A stretch of 64,000 nt of DNA from positions 99,927-163,926 of the forward strand of contig NZ_NNBJ01000019.1 of NCBI RefSeq assembly GCF_002803085.1, written 5' to 3'. The notes beneath the pieces were generated by a model, which was not told where the DNA came from, did not search any database, and saw only the letters and a list, made by a program, of their open reading frames with translations. The DNA is from Streptomyces sp. CB01201. GTDB lineage: Bacteria; Actinomycetota; Actinomycetes; Streptomycetales; Streptomycetaceae. Position 1 is the first letter of the stretch. Each line of letters starts with the position of its first letter. Both the position numbers and the translations under genes were made by a program. Below are positions 1 to 8,153 of this stretch, in pieces.

Positions 1-1
1 C

Positions 2-376
2 CTGGACGGGGGGTGGCTGAAGGTGGACGGAACGATCGTCGACATGGACCTCAAGATCAAGGGACTCCGAAAGGGCTCCCGTTGGCTGGAGTTGACCTTT
101 CGCGACCGCCACTACACCTACAGCGTCACGGGGAGCGCCGAGGACGTCCGGTTCAGCGGCGACAGCGCCACCATCGCTACGACCCGGGGCCGACGCGTCC
201 CCGTGAACTCGGGGTGCCGGATGGTGAAGGTCCAAGGGGACGCGGACGCGACGGACCTGGCGATCGCGCTCGTGCTTGAGGAGGTGGACAGGTCCGCCCT
301 GTCGCTCACCGGGGCCCTCTTCGCCCTTCCCAGGAACGTCCTGTTCGGCCGCTCCCGGGACGAGGGGCTGGCGTAA
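2..376 (+). CDS. Hypothetical protein, 5' end cut by window edge
   Basis: The reading frame is open from the first complete codon at base 2, so the true start probably lies outside the window; the first in-window start would be the GTG at 23. About 124 residues are visible. They are soluble-looking, with alternating short hydrophobic and charged stretches (for example a LELTFRDRHYTYSVTG segment) that suggest beta strands, and no membrane segment or signal peptide in the visible part. I do not recognise a family. The stop codon TAA overlaps the ATG of the next gene (TAATG), so the two are probably translationally coupled. Function unknown. Confidence 0.6.
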   Translation: MDGGWLKVDGTIVDMDLKIKGLRKGSRWLELTFRDRHYTYSVTGSAEDVRFSGDSATIATTRGRRVPVNSGCRMVKVQGDADATDLAIALVLEEVDRSALSLTGALFALPRNVLFGRSRDEGLA

Positions 377-1023
377 TGGGGACGGGAATGCCTACGGCTG
401 GGCACCTCAACGGCACCGCACCAGGGGCGCCCATGACGGCCGGGCGGCCTGTCCGGGGCCCTCGGAGGCTGCCCGTCACCGTGCTGACGGTCGTCCTCAC
501 CCCGCTGCTCCTGGCCGGGTGCGGATGGCTCGGGCAGCACCCGGGATCACTGGCCCTGACCCTGTCCATCGTGCCGCTGCTGATCGTGCTGTGCGTGGCC
601 TGGGCCCTGTGCGGGGCGGGGCCCGGCGCTGGGGTGGCCGCGTTCGGCTTCGCCCTCGCCCTGTTCGTCGGGCCCGCCATGAACGACTACGTGATGCAGC
701 AGCGGGGTGAGCGATACCCAGCGAAGATCGCGGACGTCGAGGCGTACCACCTGAAACACGGCGAGGGCCATACGTGTGCGGTGGTCCGCACCGACCTCGC
801 CCATTCACCCACGTACACGGTGGAGGACACCGAGGGCTGCGAGAAGGACATGCGGCCGGGCCAGTCGGTCACCCTGGTCGCGGACCCGGAGGGCTGGCTC
901 GGCTCCCGGCTGAGCACGGATGTCCACGGTGTCTCCCCGGCGATGCTGTGGACCTGCGGCGGCCTGCTCACGGGGATGGAAGCGCTCATTCTGTACGGCA
1001 GGCTGAGAAGGCGGCGGGCCTGA
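376..1023 (+). CDS. Hypothetical membrane protein
   Basis: The 215-residue product starts at an ATG overlapping the previous stop. A basic N-terminus is followed by a hydrophobic segment (about residues 36-52, containing LLLAGCGW, which could be read as a lipobox but lies deep in the chain). Further hydrophobic segments lie at about 58-75 and 80-98, a soluble domain with two cysteines spans about 105-180 (HTCAVV and EGCEKD), and a last hydrophobic stretch precedes the RLRRRRA tail. The domain between the membrane segments resembles small DUF3592-type membrane proteins in layout, but that is only a resemblance. Probably cotranscribed with the upstream gene. Function unknown. Confidence 0.6.
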   Translation: MGTGMPTAGHLNGTAPGAPMTAGRPVRGPRRLPVTVLTVVLTPLLLAGCGWLGQHPGSLALTLSIVPLLIVLCVAWALCGAGPGAGVAAFGFALALFVGPAMNDYVMQQRGERYPAKIADVEAYHLKHGEGHTCAVVRTDLAHSPTYTVEDTEGCEKDMRPGQSVTLVADPEGWLGSRLSTDVHGVSPAMLWTCGGLLTGMEALILYGRLRRRRA

Positions 1024-1045
1024 GGAGCGGAGCGGGCCGAGTCGG

Positions 1046-1969
1046 GCTGTGGGATCGACAGGGGGCTCAGCGGTTGACTGCCTGGATCTCCTGGACGGTG
1101 ACCTGCTGGTCCTGGCCGAATGTGCCGTCTGGCAGGTCGCCGCCGGGGGTGCCGGTGCCGGTCCAGTGGATCTTCCAGGTGACCGTGGCTTTGAGGGTGT
1201 AGGGGGTGGTGCTGGTGGCGCGGAGGTAGGTCACGCCGCAGGGCGGGGTCTTGTCGGCGTTGCCCGCCTCGTACGGGGTGCCGATGGAGCCGTCGGCGTT
1301 GATCGGGCACTCCCCGGTCGCGGGGAAGACGGTGGCGTCGCCGGTGCCGGGTTCGAGTTTGAGGGAGACCGGGGTGGCGGTGGTGGTTGCCGAGATGTTG
1401 AGGACCGGGACGGATGCGGTGACCGAGACGGGGTGGAAGTCGGTCTTGTCCAGCCAGGCCCACGTCGGCAGGTTCACCTTTGTGGTGCCGTCGGGTTTGA
1501 GGGTGACCTTGGTGGATGGCACGCGGATCCTCGCATACGCCAGCTTGGCGAGTACCTCGGGCGTGACGGCCTCGGGTACGTCGGCGGGCGGGGGCGCTCC
1601 CTTGTCGACCCAGAAGTAGGGCTTGTTGCAGGTGTCCCAGCCGGGCGGGTAGCTCGGGTTGACGTAGGAGTCCCACCAGTAGCCCTTGTCGGCCTTGTCC
1701 AGGTTGAAGTTGGTGTATGGCTTTCCGTTGACGTATTTGTCCCGCTGCTGGGCGTCCCACTCGTAGCCGGTGGACTCGGCGTTCCAGATCGGCTCTACGT
1801 ATGCCTTGAACTGTGCGGGGGAGTATTTGGGTGCGTACCAGCAGGCGGGGGGCGTCCAGTTGCCGACTGCGGTGACGGGGCCGGTGGAGTTGCCGGTGCC
1901 GTTTTTGGAGCGGTCGTAGACCACGCCGCCCGCGGTGGCGGAGAGGGTCCCGTCGGAAGTGGAGCTGCC
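1046..1969 (-). repeat. 924-bp direct repeat, copy A
   Basis: Bases 1046-1969 match 11304-12227 at a constant offset of 10258 with about 22 differences by eye (about 97-98% identity), in the same orientation. The repeat covers nearly the whole mature part of the secreted-protein gene and stops abruptly at its 5' end, inside the region coding for the start of the mature protein. Confidence 0.9.
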
Positions 1970-2107
1970 CCTCGGCGGTGGGGTGTCTGATTCCCGGCTT
2001 CCGTCCGGAGGCGTGACACCGGCCCAAGCGTTGGGAGCGCACAGGACGGTGAGGATTGCAGCCGCCGCTATGCCCGCGCTGAACCTGCCTCTGTTCACTT
2101 CACGCAT
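1067..2107 (-). CDS. Secreted protein of the Tad-linked lipoprotein/secreted pair, copy 1
   Basis: The 346-residue product has a signal peptide (hydrophobic core from about residue 11, AWA cleavage-type site near 29), so it should be exported. Conserved features shared with the copies at 11325-12359 and 21009-22049 are NWTPPACWY, a Trp/Tyr-rich block, CNKPYFWVDKG, LPTWAW, a GECPINADGSIG block and CGVTY. Four shared cysteines suggest two disulfides. The ATG at 2107 is preceded by a GGGGG Shine-Dalgarno 7 nt away and overlaps the upstream lipoprotein gene by 13 nt. From 1067 to 1969 the DNA is nearly identical to copy 2; only the signal-peptide region differs. I know of no assigned function; location beside Tad genes suggests a role at the cell surface. 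Confidence 0.8.
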   Translation of the reverse strand: MREVNRGRFSAGIAAAAILTVLCAPNAWAGVTPPDGSRESDTPPPRGSSTSDGTLSATAGGVVYDRSKNGTGNSTGPVTAVGNWTPPACWYAPKYSPAQFKAYVEPIWNAESTGYEWDAQQRDKYVNGKPYTNFNLDKADKGYWWDSYVNPSYPPGWDTCNKPYFWVDKGAPPPADVPEAVTPEVLAKLAYARIRVPSTKVTLKPDGTTKVNLPTWAWLDKTDFHPVSVTASVPVLNISATTTATPVSLKLEPGTGDATVFPATGECPINADGSIGTPYEAGNADKTPPCGVTYLRATSTTPYTLKATVTWKIHWTGTGTPGGDLPDGTFGQDQQVTVQEIQAVNR

Positions 2108-2751
2108 TGAGCTGCCCCCGCAGTCGAAACGATCCGAGTGGTCTGCCATACGCCGGCGGCGTTCTTTTCCAGCCTGGTGTTGTACAGGATGTAGTCGTTC
2201 TTCGACGGAGTAGTGATTTTGGCCCGGCCGGTCTTGATGTCCTTCGTGTAGCCCTTGCTCTCGTCCGCGCAGAACACGAGTGACGCGGATTTGTCCTCGT
2301 TCAAGGTGACTTGACGGTTGAAGTAGCTCAGCGAACCGGTCATCGACTGTCCGGCCTTCTTGAACTTCTCCACCCACGTCGAGGCGGCCTCCAACGCCTT
2401 GCCGGCGTTGTAGTAGTTCAGCGCGGCGTACTTCGGGTCCACACCGGCGATGGCGCCATTGACCGCGCGCATACGCTCTGCACCGTCGGCCAGCACTGCG
2501 TCCTTGACCGGATCGCCGGTGTTCGAGGCCTCGAATGTCATCTTGAGGTCCGCGGGCAGCTCGATCTTCGGCCGGTCCCCACCGCTTGCCGAGGCCGACG
2601 CACTCGGTGTCGCCGGGGCCTTGGAGCCCTGGTCCGCTCCGGCGATCTTGTCCGAGCTCTTGGGCTTGTCGTCATTGCTACTGCACGCGGTCAGCAGAAG
2701 AGCGACTGTCGCCGTGAGTGCGGCGGCGGCCGGCAGGGTGCGGCGGTTCAC
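2095..2751 (-). CDS. Lipoprotein of the Tad-linked pair, copy 1
   Basis: The 218-residue product begins at GTG 2751 (VNRRTLP), with GGGAG 6 nt upstream. An upstream in-frame extension exists, but the paralogues start at the equivalent place. The N-terminus is a lipoprotein signal ending in the lipobox LTAC, followed by a Ser/Ala/Lys-rich linker, so the protein should be tethered to the outer face of the membrane. The mature domain (about residues 70-218) contains DRPKIELP, GDPVKDAVL, a YCxDESK-like block (FCADESKGYTKD here) and a C-terminal cysteine, all shared with the lipoproteins at 12347-13012 and 20368-21021. Its stop lies 13 nt inside the following gene. An NTF2-like fold is possible from the layout but not shown. 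Confidence 0.8.
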   Translation of the reverse strand: MNRRTLPAAAALTATVALLLTACSSNDDKPKSSDKIAGADQGSKAPATPSASASASGGDRPKIELPADLKMTFEASNTGDPVKDAVLADGAERMRAVNGAIAGVDPKYAALNYYNAGKALEAASTWVEKFKKAGQSMTGSLSYFNRQVTLNEDKSASLVFCADESKGYTKDIKTGRAKITTPSKNDYILYNTRLEKNAAGVWQTTRIVSTAGAAQCVK

Positions 2752-2943
2752 TGGAGCTCCCGGTGAGACGGTTGTGGTCTGAGGGACCGACGTTAGCGAC
2801 GGAACGCCGGGTTCACCAGAGCGAACTCCCCTGGGTATGCGGGCAACTGGGACGCATCGCCACGGATGGGAGAGGCCACCTTTCCCTGGGGCGCCGGACA
2901 TGCCAGGCACGCAGGTCGGGCTCCGAGTCCGGCACCCCGGGAT

Positions 2944-3228
2944 TCAGCCTCCCCCGTGCATCTTCCTGTCCATCGTCGCCTGGTCCTGCCGGGCCTTTTC
3001 CACGAGCCGGTTCTCCTCGGCCGGGAACGTGTCGAAAAGGGTCTTCAGCCGCGACATGCGGCCATCGTGGTCGGCACGCCAGTTGTCGGCCTTCTTGCCT
3101 ATCCAGGCCTTCGGCATTGTTGACTCGACGTTCCTGATGGCCGTCCGGATCTCACTGACGGCGGTCTCTATGGCATTCATGTCCTGGCGGCAGACGTAAT
3201 CCAGGCGGTCTTCCTGGGGTATTCCCAT
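2944..3228 (-). CDS. Small helical protein, WXG100-like
   Basis: The 94-residue product is almost entirely predicted helix, with no signal peptide. It has the size and layout of WXG100/ESX proteins: a first amphipathic helix, a central turn (KAWIGKKADNW, in place of a strict W-X-G), and a second helix rich in Glu, Lys and Arg. WXG100 proteins are exported by type VII (ESX) systems as helical hairpins. It is the last gene of an apparent minus-strand operon behind the lipoprotein at 3260-4330 (31-nt gap) and the 667-residue helical protein at 4370-6373. The assignment rests on architecture, not on a sequence match, so it is moderate. Confidence 0.6.
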   Translation of the reverse strand: MGIPQEDRLDYVCRQDMNAIETAVSEIRTAIRNVESTMPKAWIGKKADNWRADHDGRMSRLKTLFDTFPAEENRLVEKARQDQATMDRKMHGGG

Positions 3229-3259
3229 CGGTGGCTTTCCCTCCCCGAGTTCGAGTGTG

Positions 3260-4330
3260 CTATTTCGTCGCGATCTTCAGGACGAACGGAGCGTTGCCCG
3301 CCATGATGAGGCTTCCCGATGAATAGGTCAGGGCCTCGGGCATCTTGCAGGGCAGCTTCAGCGCATCGACCGAATACCCCTCCCTGCAACCCGAATCGGA
3401 GTCGCTTCCGGAGGTCTGCTTGGCAACGAGGGTGGCCTTTCCGGATGTCAGGTGAAGTACGTACTGGGCCGAATCGTCCCGCGCGCGCACGTAGACGCCG
3501 TCTGCGTCGTCCCCCGCCATCCAGGTCGGTTCCACATCGGCCAGGTTCCCCTTCACTCCGGTGACCTGCTGAGGAATGGCGAGCTTCGCGGCCGATCCGT
3601 CCTTGCGCACGGCTACGACGTCACCAAGTCGCCCGCCCGTACCCTCCGTTGAGGTGCGCACAAAGACCGTGCCGGATCGGCTCACGGCACTCCCGTGGGC
3701 GATGGTGCGCTCGGCCTTGTCTTCGGTGTTCGCCGGTGCCTGGTACAGGCGCGTCAGGCGCCCTCCATTGAGCTGCCAGACCACATCGCCGTCCGTGAAC
3801 AGAATGGTGCCGTCAGGCCGCCTTCCGAAGGGCTCGATGGGGTTGTTGGACAAGTGGAAGTCCTTCGCCGAGGCAGTGGACGGCACCGGCTGTCCGAGTT
3901 TCCTGGGCTCGCCGGGCGAACCGGCGAGGACCGTTCGCTGTCTCCCGGAAACCAGCACATTCAGCAACTGCGAGCGGTTGCCGACCACGAACGAGTTCGG
4001 GGACAGCACGACCAGGCCGCTGGCACCGTGTACTTCGCTGTCAAGGATGCCCCGGGCCTTGTGGTCCTCTTCGATCACGGCCAGCGAAGCACTCATGCCG
4101 TAGACCTTCCCGTCGGGGCCGACGGTGAGGCCGTCGGGATCGCCATCGAAGGCGAGCCAGGCCGTCCCCGACGTTCCGCCGCCCTCGTCACCGGTACGCA
4201 GCAGCGCCTCGGCCTGTCCTGCGGCCGGCTCATGCCACTTGTCTTCGCCGCCTCCAAGGCAGCCTCCCAGGGAAAGCAGGGCAGCCGCCGCCGCTCCGGC
4301 CGCCAGCCACCCCCTACTGCGTCGCATCAC
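3260..4330 (-). CDS. Lipoprotein, probable beta-propeller
   Basis: The 356-residue product has a lipoprotein signal with lipobox LGGC. I chose GTG 4330 because GGGG sits about 7 nt upstream; TTG 4336 and ATG 4327 are alternatives. The mature protein shows repeated short blocks of the type DGxxYGMSASL, RPDGTILFTDGDVVWQL and SRSGTVFVRTS, the pattern of NHL/SMP-like beta-propellers; the C-terminal part has two cysteines (SGCREG, LPCKMPE). It lies 39 nt after the 667-residue helical gene and 31 nt before the WXG100-like gene, so the three are probably one operon. An extracytoplasmic sensor or partner of the secreted proteins is a guess. Base composition is lower in G+C than the core genes. Confidence 0.7.
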   Translation of the reverse strand: MMRRSRGWLAAGAAAAALLSLGGCLGGGEDKWHEPAAGQAEALLRTGDEGGGTSGTAWLAFDGDPDGLTVGPDGKVYGMSASLAVIEEDHKARGILDSEVHGASGLVVLSPNSFVVGNRSQLLNVLVSGRQRTVLAGSPGEPRKLGQPVPSTASAKDFHLSNNPIEPFGRRPDGTILFTDGDVVWQLNGGRLTRLYQAPANTEDKAERTIAHGSAVSRSGTVFVRTSTEGTGGRLGDVVAVRKDGSAAKLAIPQQVTGVKGNLADVEPTWMAGDDADGVYVRARDDSAQYVLHLTSGKATLVAKQTSGSDSDSGCREGYSVDALKLPCKMPEALTYSSGSLIMAGNAPFVLKIATK

Positions 4331-4369
4331 GGACAAACCCCATTCACGTGCTCCACCAGTCCGGACATC

Positions 4370-6373
4370 TCAGCCGACCCCACGGCTGAAGGCATCCCGC
4401 ATGTCGTCGTCGAAGTTGTCCAGCTGACCGTGATTGCCGCTCTTCGTCTTCACCCACCACTGGTTGAAGGCGGCCCGGTCGGCATCGTTGTGGATGACGA
4501 TGTTGCCGTTCGCCCACTCCGGGTGCCCGTCGGGAGCCTTGATATCGCCCGCTCGAACGAGACCCTGCATGAGCGGGATCTGCATGGAGGTCGAGTCGTC
4601 GAACTTGATGTCCTTGTAGTCGCTCTCCACCTTGCCTGCCTCGCCGGAGGGGAATTGGGCGCCGCCGTACGGAATTGCCGCCCAGATCGCGGCCTGGACC
4701 CACTTGCCCCCGAGGCCGGCCACCTCCGGTAGAGGGACGGCGGCCGCGCCGCTGGAGATGATGTTGAACCACATCAACTGCTTGGCGTGTTCGGCGTCCC
4801 TCAGGGCCGCCTGGTCCATGTCGTTGGCATGGCCGGCAACCGAAACCTCTCCGCGGAGTTCCGCCAGGTTCTTGAGGTATGTGCCCTCATCACCGGTAAT
4901 TCCGTGCTGAGACGTAAAGCTGATCTGGGCGTTGATGGCCTGGATCACATTGCCTGCTTCGTCGTGGTTCTTCATGACTTCGCTCAGGAAGGCCTTGGAC
5001 GCTTCCCCGCCCACGGTGATCGTGCCATCGCCGTTCACCGTCGCGGTCTTCTGCGAGACACCGGTCGACGCGGCGAAGTCCGGCACATACGACTGGAAGA
5101 TGTTGGACAGCGCCGTCGAAACCGCCGGGTCGTCCGGATGCTGCTCCTTCTCGAAGTCGCTCTTCTTCTTGTCGGAGTCGAGTTTCGCCGCACCCACGTT
5201 GATGATGTTCGCGGCCGCCTCGGCGGACTCCTTGGGATGGTGCTGACGATCGCTGGTGGCGGCGCGGAGTACGGCGCTCGGCCACGTGTAGCTGTTCGCC
5301 GCCATTCCTGGGGTGGCCCAGTGGTCATTGACGAGTTCCTGCGTGTGCCGGACTCCGTCGGGGCCGGTGAGCAGTTGGCGTGAAGCGTCGGGGTTCTCAC
5401 TTACGCGCTGCATCAGCGCCAGCGAAGGGTCGTTGGAATTGATGGCCATGACCCTCCTCTGGGCGTCGTCCGTGTTTTCGTCGACGTAGGAGTGCGTGAG
5501 TCCGAGCGATCCATACCAGGCTTTGTCGGGATCCACGAAGGCAGGACCGACGTACGTGTACCCGGAGACCTGGCCCTTGCTGTAGGTGGGCCGCATCTGG
5601 CGGGCGTTGCGCCAGTCGAGCATCGCGCTGCCGACCGCGGTCAGCGCCTTTGTGTCCCACTTGTCGCCGCTCGGCCCGTACTTGAAGAGTGCGCCGACGG
5701 ACCACATGTCGTCATTGGGCGGGTTGGTGAGTGCCTTCACATAGTCCGGGTTCGGCGGGATCTTGCCCGCCGACTGGAGAGTGAGGATGCGGTTGACCGC
5801 CGTGGCGTACTGGTTGACGACGTTCTGCGAGTCCTTGCTGAGGACTTCGTCCTTGTGGGTGCCGTCCTCCTCGTGCAGGGCGCGGGGGACACGGGCCGCG
5901 TCGACGATGCCGCCGGCGTTGGCGAAGGCGGCCAGGTAGGTGGGGTCGTCCTGGTGGTCGGCGAGGGAGCGGGAGATGGCCTCGATGTCGTCGCGGGAGC
6001 CCGCGCCCTTGGGGTCGTCCAGTGCCTTCTTGAGCGTGGCGGCCTCCAGCGCCGCCTCCTTGGCGCTCTGCGCGTTGACGTCCGCCATGTCCCACGGGAT
6101 GTTGATGATGTTCCCGTCCGGCGTGCACATTCCGGTGGCTTCGCCGGCCTTCTCCAGCTCGCGGGCCAGATCGGCGCGCTTGGACATGCTGCGGGCGTCA
6201 TCGCCCACCGCCTGTGTCTGCTGGGCCAGCAGGGACAGGTCGAGACCGCCCTGCCAGGACGTGAAGTTCTTCCGGATCAATGCCCCGTGCTTTGCCAGGG
6301 CACCCTCCAAGTCCGCGAGGCGGTCCGCGAGTTTGCGCACCCGTACGGGATCGACGCCGACGTAGTCCCCCAT
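4370..6373 (-). CDS. Large helical WXG-type secreted-effector-like protein
   Basis: The product is about 667 residues and contains no signal peptide. The N-terminus (VDPVRVRKLADRLADLEGALAKHG..., with SWQGGLD about 50 residues in) has the helical-hairpin pattern and the W-x-G-type turn of WXG100/LXG-type proteins that precede effector domains. The rest is rich in Asn, Asp and Ala, mostly helical, with one hydrophobic stretch near 535-575 (IISSGAAAVPLPEVAGLGG). I see no catalytic motif. Start choice is uncertain: GTG 6379 or ATG 6373, and an ATG at 6397 is also open. It heads an operon with the lipoprotein and the small WXG100-like gene. It could be a polymorphic-toxin-like substrate, but no toxin domain is recognisable. 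Confidence 0.65.
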   Translation of the reverse strand: MGDYVGVDPVRVRKLADRLADLEGALAKHGALIRKNFTSWQGGLDLSLLAQQTQAVGDDARSMSKRADLARELEKAGEATGMCTPDGNIINIPWDMADVNAQSAKEAALEAATLKKALDDPKGAGSRDDIEAISRSLADHQDDPTYLAAFANAGGIVDAARVPRALHEEDGTHKDEVLSKDSQNVVNQYATAVNRILTLQSAGKIPPNPDYVKALTNPPNDDMWSVGALFKYGPSGDKWDTKALTAVGSAMLDWRNARQMRPTYSKGQVSGYTYVGPAFVDPDKAWYGSLGLTHSYVDENTDDAQRRVMAINSNDPSLALMQRVSENPDASRQLLTGPDGVRHTQELVNDHWATPGMAANSYTWPSAVLRAATSDRQHHPKESAEAAANIINVGAAKLDSDKKKSDFEKEQHPDDPAVSTALSNIFQSYVPDFAASTGVSQKTATVNGDGTITVGGEASKAFLSEVMKNHDEAGNVIQAINAQISFTSQHGITGDEGTYLKNLAELRGEVSVAGHANDMDQAALRDAEHAKQLMWFNIISSGAAAVPLPEVAGLGGKWVQAAIWAAIPYGGAQFPSGEAGKVESDYKDIKFDDSTSMQIPLMQGLVRAGDIKAPDGHPEWANGNIVIHNDADRAAFNQWWVKTKSGNHGQLDNFDDDMRDAFSRGVG

Positions 6374-7344
6374 GAACACAATGCCTTTCACTTGCATTCG
6401 TCCCGGCGGTGCGGCGGTCCGGAGACTGGCGGTCGGGACGATTTCCAGAGTTTTGCCGAGCTACGGTGACCGCCGTGCGCGAGCTGCCCCCACCCAGCGA
6501 TCCGTCAGCCCGGCGGTGCGACGTCACCGCACACATGGTGCCCCGGCGTTCCCGCGCGCAGACAACAGCGTTTGATCCTACGGCGTGAGCGCTTTCGTTC
6601 CGATTTCTTGGGAAAACGAGGACCGACCTTTGACCATGCCGCAGTTGCTCGCCGCCCGTAAAGTCCGGAAATCCCGTGGCCTGTAGGTGATTGAGGGATT
6701 GCGTCGGTTGGCTTTGCCTGGATGTACGTTGAGCCGATGGAGTCGTCCGCGTTGGTGGACTCTCCGGACGCCGGGATAGGCAATGACGTCCTTGGTGTGC
6801 TCTGGCCTTCCCCGCTGGCCGCGGCAGCTGTTTGCAAACGCACTGAGCGGCGGATCTCGGGGGGTCAGTCACCGCGATTTATGAGGCAGTGCCAAAGGGC
6901 CGCGGAACGCAGCCTCGAACAGGCCATACTTGCCTCGGCCCGTACCGCGGCTCCCGCGCTGCGGCCCCATCTCGACGCGTTGGTCGACCGCTTGCGGGCG
7001 CGGACGCCGCTGCCCGAGGCGCTTCAGCACAGCGCGGTGTCCAGATCGTGGTCGGTGTGTCGATCGGGTTCGTTCTTGGTCTTGCCGTCTCCAACCGTGG
7101 CTTCGTGCTGGCTCGCACGGGTTACCGCTGGGGCGGGAGCGCGATGACCGACACCACCACCGTGCCGGTGCTGAGCGGTGCGGTCCTCGGCCTCGGCATT
7201 CGTCTCCTGATCAGGGCACCGACGCGGATCATGCGATCGGCGGTGTCGCAAGCTTCTTCGCGTCGACGTGCGCCATTGATCCCGGTCGGCGCACCGCCAG
7301 GAGCCGGCTCACGCCACCGCGGCCTGCGCCGTCCGAGGAGCGCA
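6374..7344. other. Intergenic stretch without intact gene
   Basis: About 970 bases lie between the helical effector-like gene and the small gene at 7345. The part nearest 6374-6720 presumably holds the promoter for the minus-strand operon. The part 6911-7251 is the tadB-tadC remnant listed separately. I see no complete gene; the open frames that cross it have no plausible start or codon pattern. Confidence 0.6.
6911..7251 (+). pseudogene. Remnant of a tadB-tadC junction
   Basis: Three consecutive blocks match the intact Tad locus in order. Bases 6911-7028 match 17071-17189 (tadB coding for LEQAI..ASAR..APALRPHL and RLRARTPLP). Bases 7032-7107 match about 17363-17438 (VQIVVGVSIxFVLGLAV). Bases 7121-7251 match 17641-17771 (end of tadB and start of tadC, YRWGGSAVTDT and GAVLGLGI). 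Two internal deletions of roughly 170 and 200 bases separate the blocks, and the tadC part ends after about 35 codons. The blocks fuse out of the original frames, so the fragment is not functional. It shows that this region once held, or received, a second copy of Tad genes. Confidence 0.85.
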
Positions 7345-7686
7345 TCAAGCCTCCAGGTCACCGACGAACGTCAGGGACTGATTGGCAGCGTATAGACGCC
7401 CGTTGGCGAGGCCGTCCTTGAACAGCAGTGCCGAGCGGTCTTCGCTATCAGTGGCCTCGGGGAAAACCTGCCACCCGCGGGCCGCCAGCCGCGCAGTGCT
7501 GCGCTGGAGCAGCGCCTCGTTGGACTGCGTCTCCTCCGGGTCCCATCCGGCGACCCGCACGGAACGCCCTTCGAACTCGTCGTCCGGGTAAACAGCGTGC
7601 GGGGTAGCCTCTTTGATCGCGTCACGGATCTGGGCGGAAACCTGCTGACGAGCTTCCTCGGGGGAGGACGCCGTAATGCCTGCCAT
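7345..7686 (-). CDS. Small protein, paralogue of the 7772-8122 product
   Basis: The 113-residue cytoplasmic product has no signal peptide or membrane segment. It shares layout and short blocks with the 116-residue protein encoded just upstream: VRVAGWDPEETQSNEALLQ followed by a RGWQVFP block, then a hydrophobic ANQSLTFVGDLEA end, against AITAFDESETRQTQELID, GGWSVDA and FAVQSPAISFNGLVDG in the partner. The pair follows the alpha/beta-hydrolase gene on the same strand, so an immunity or chaperone-like role for that product is conceivable. No family is recognised. Confidence 0.6.
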   Translation of the reverse strand: MAGITASSPEEARQQVSAQIRDAIKEATPHAVYPDDEFEGRSVRVAGWDPEETQSNEALLQRSTARLAARGWQVFPEATDSEDRSALLFKDGLANGRLYAANQSLTFVGDLEA

Positions 7687-7771
7687 ACCGTCTTCCTTGT
7701 CCCTCGTAGTGTTCTGGGGAGACTCACTCGTCGTCTCTCGGGGTGCTCAGGTCGTTGTGGCCCTTTGCGGC

Positions 7772-8122
7772 TCAACCGAAGCGCTCAGCACCGTCCACCA
7801 ACCCGTTGAAGGAGATGGCAGGGGACTGCACGGCGAACGAGCCACCGCCGACATCGAGCTTGGCCGCGTACAGGGACGGCTCGGTCTCACGACGCCCGCG
7901 GGCGTCAACCGACCAGCCGCCGGCGCTCAGCGCGTCGATCAGCGCGTCGATCAACTCCTGCGTCTGTCGCGTCTCCGACTCGTCGAAGGCGGTGATGGCG
8001 ACGGCCTCCTTGGCGATGGACGACGGCAGGTCCATCACGGTTGCGTCTCTCAGTGTCGCCCGCACGACTGCTGTGATCTCGTCGACGAAGCGCACCCGCG
8101 CCTGGTTCGGCCCGTGCCCCAT
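7772..8122 (-). CDS. Small protein, paralogue of the 7345-7686 product
   Basis: The 116-residue product is soluble and lies 31 nt downstream of the alpha/beta-hydrolase gene, with 85 nt separating it from its paralogue. Both have an N-terminal helical region, a central ET(Q/R)-containing helix, a GGW/RGW strand and a C-terminal strand. Tandem small paralogues behind a presumed secreted enzyme are a usual arrangement for immunity genes of polymorphic toxins, but no immunity family can be named from the sequence. Function unknown. Confidence 0.6.
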   Translation of the reverse strand: MGHGPNQARVRFVDEITAVVRATLRDATVMDLPSSIAKEAVAITAFDESETRQTQELIDALIDALSAGGWSVDARGRRETEPSLYAAKLDVGGGSFAVQSPAISFNGLVDGAERFG

Positions 8123-8153
8123 GCTGCTTCCCTCCAGTGGTGATTGCGACAGC

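Noticed and set aside
1049..1990. Plus-strand frame of 313 codons opposite the secreted-protein gene
   Set aside because: Gly/Val/Asp-rich shadow; the minus-strand gene has a signal peptide, conserved cysteines and two paralogues.
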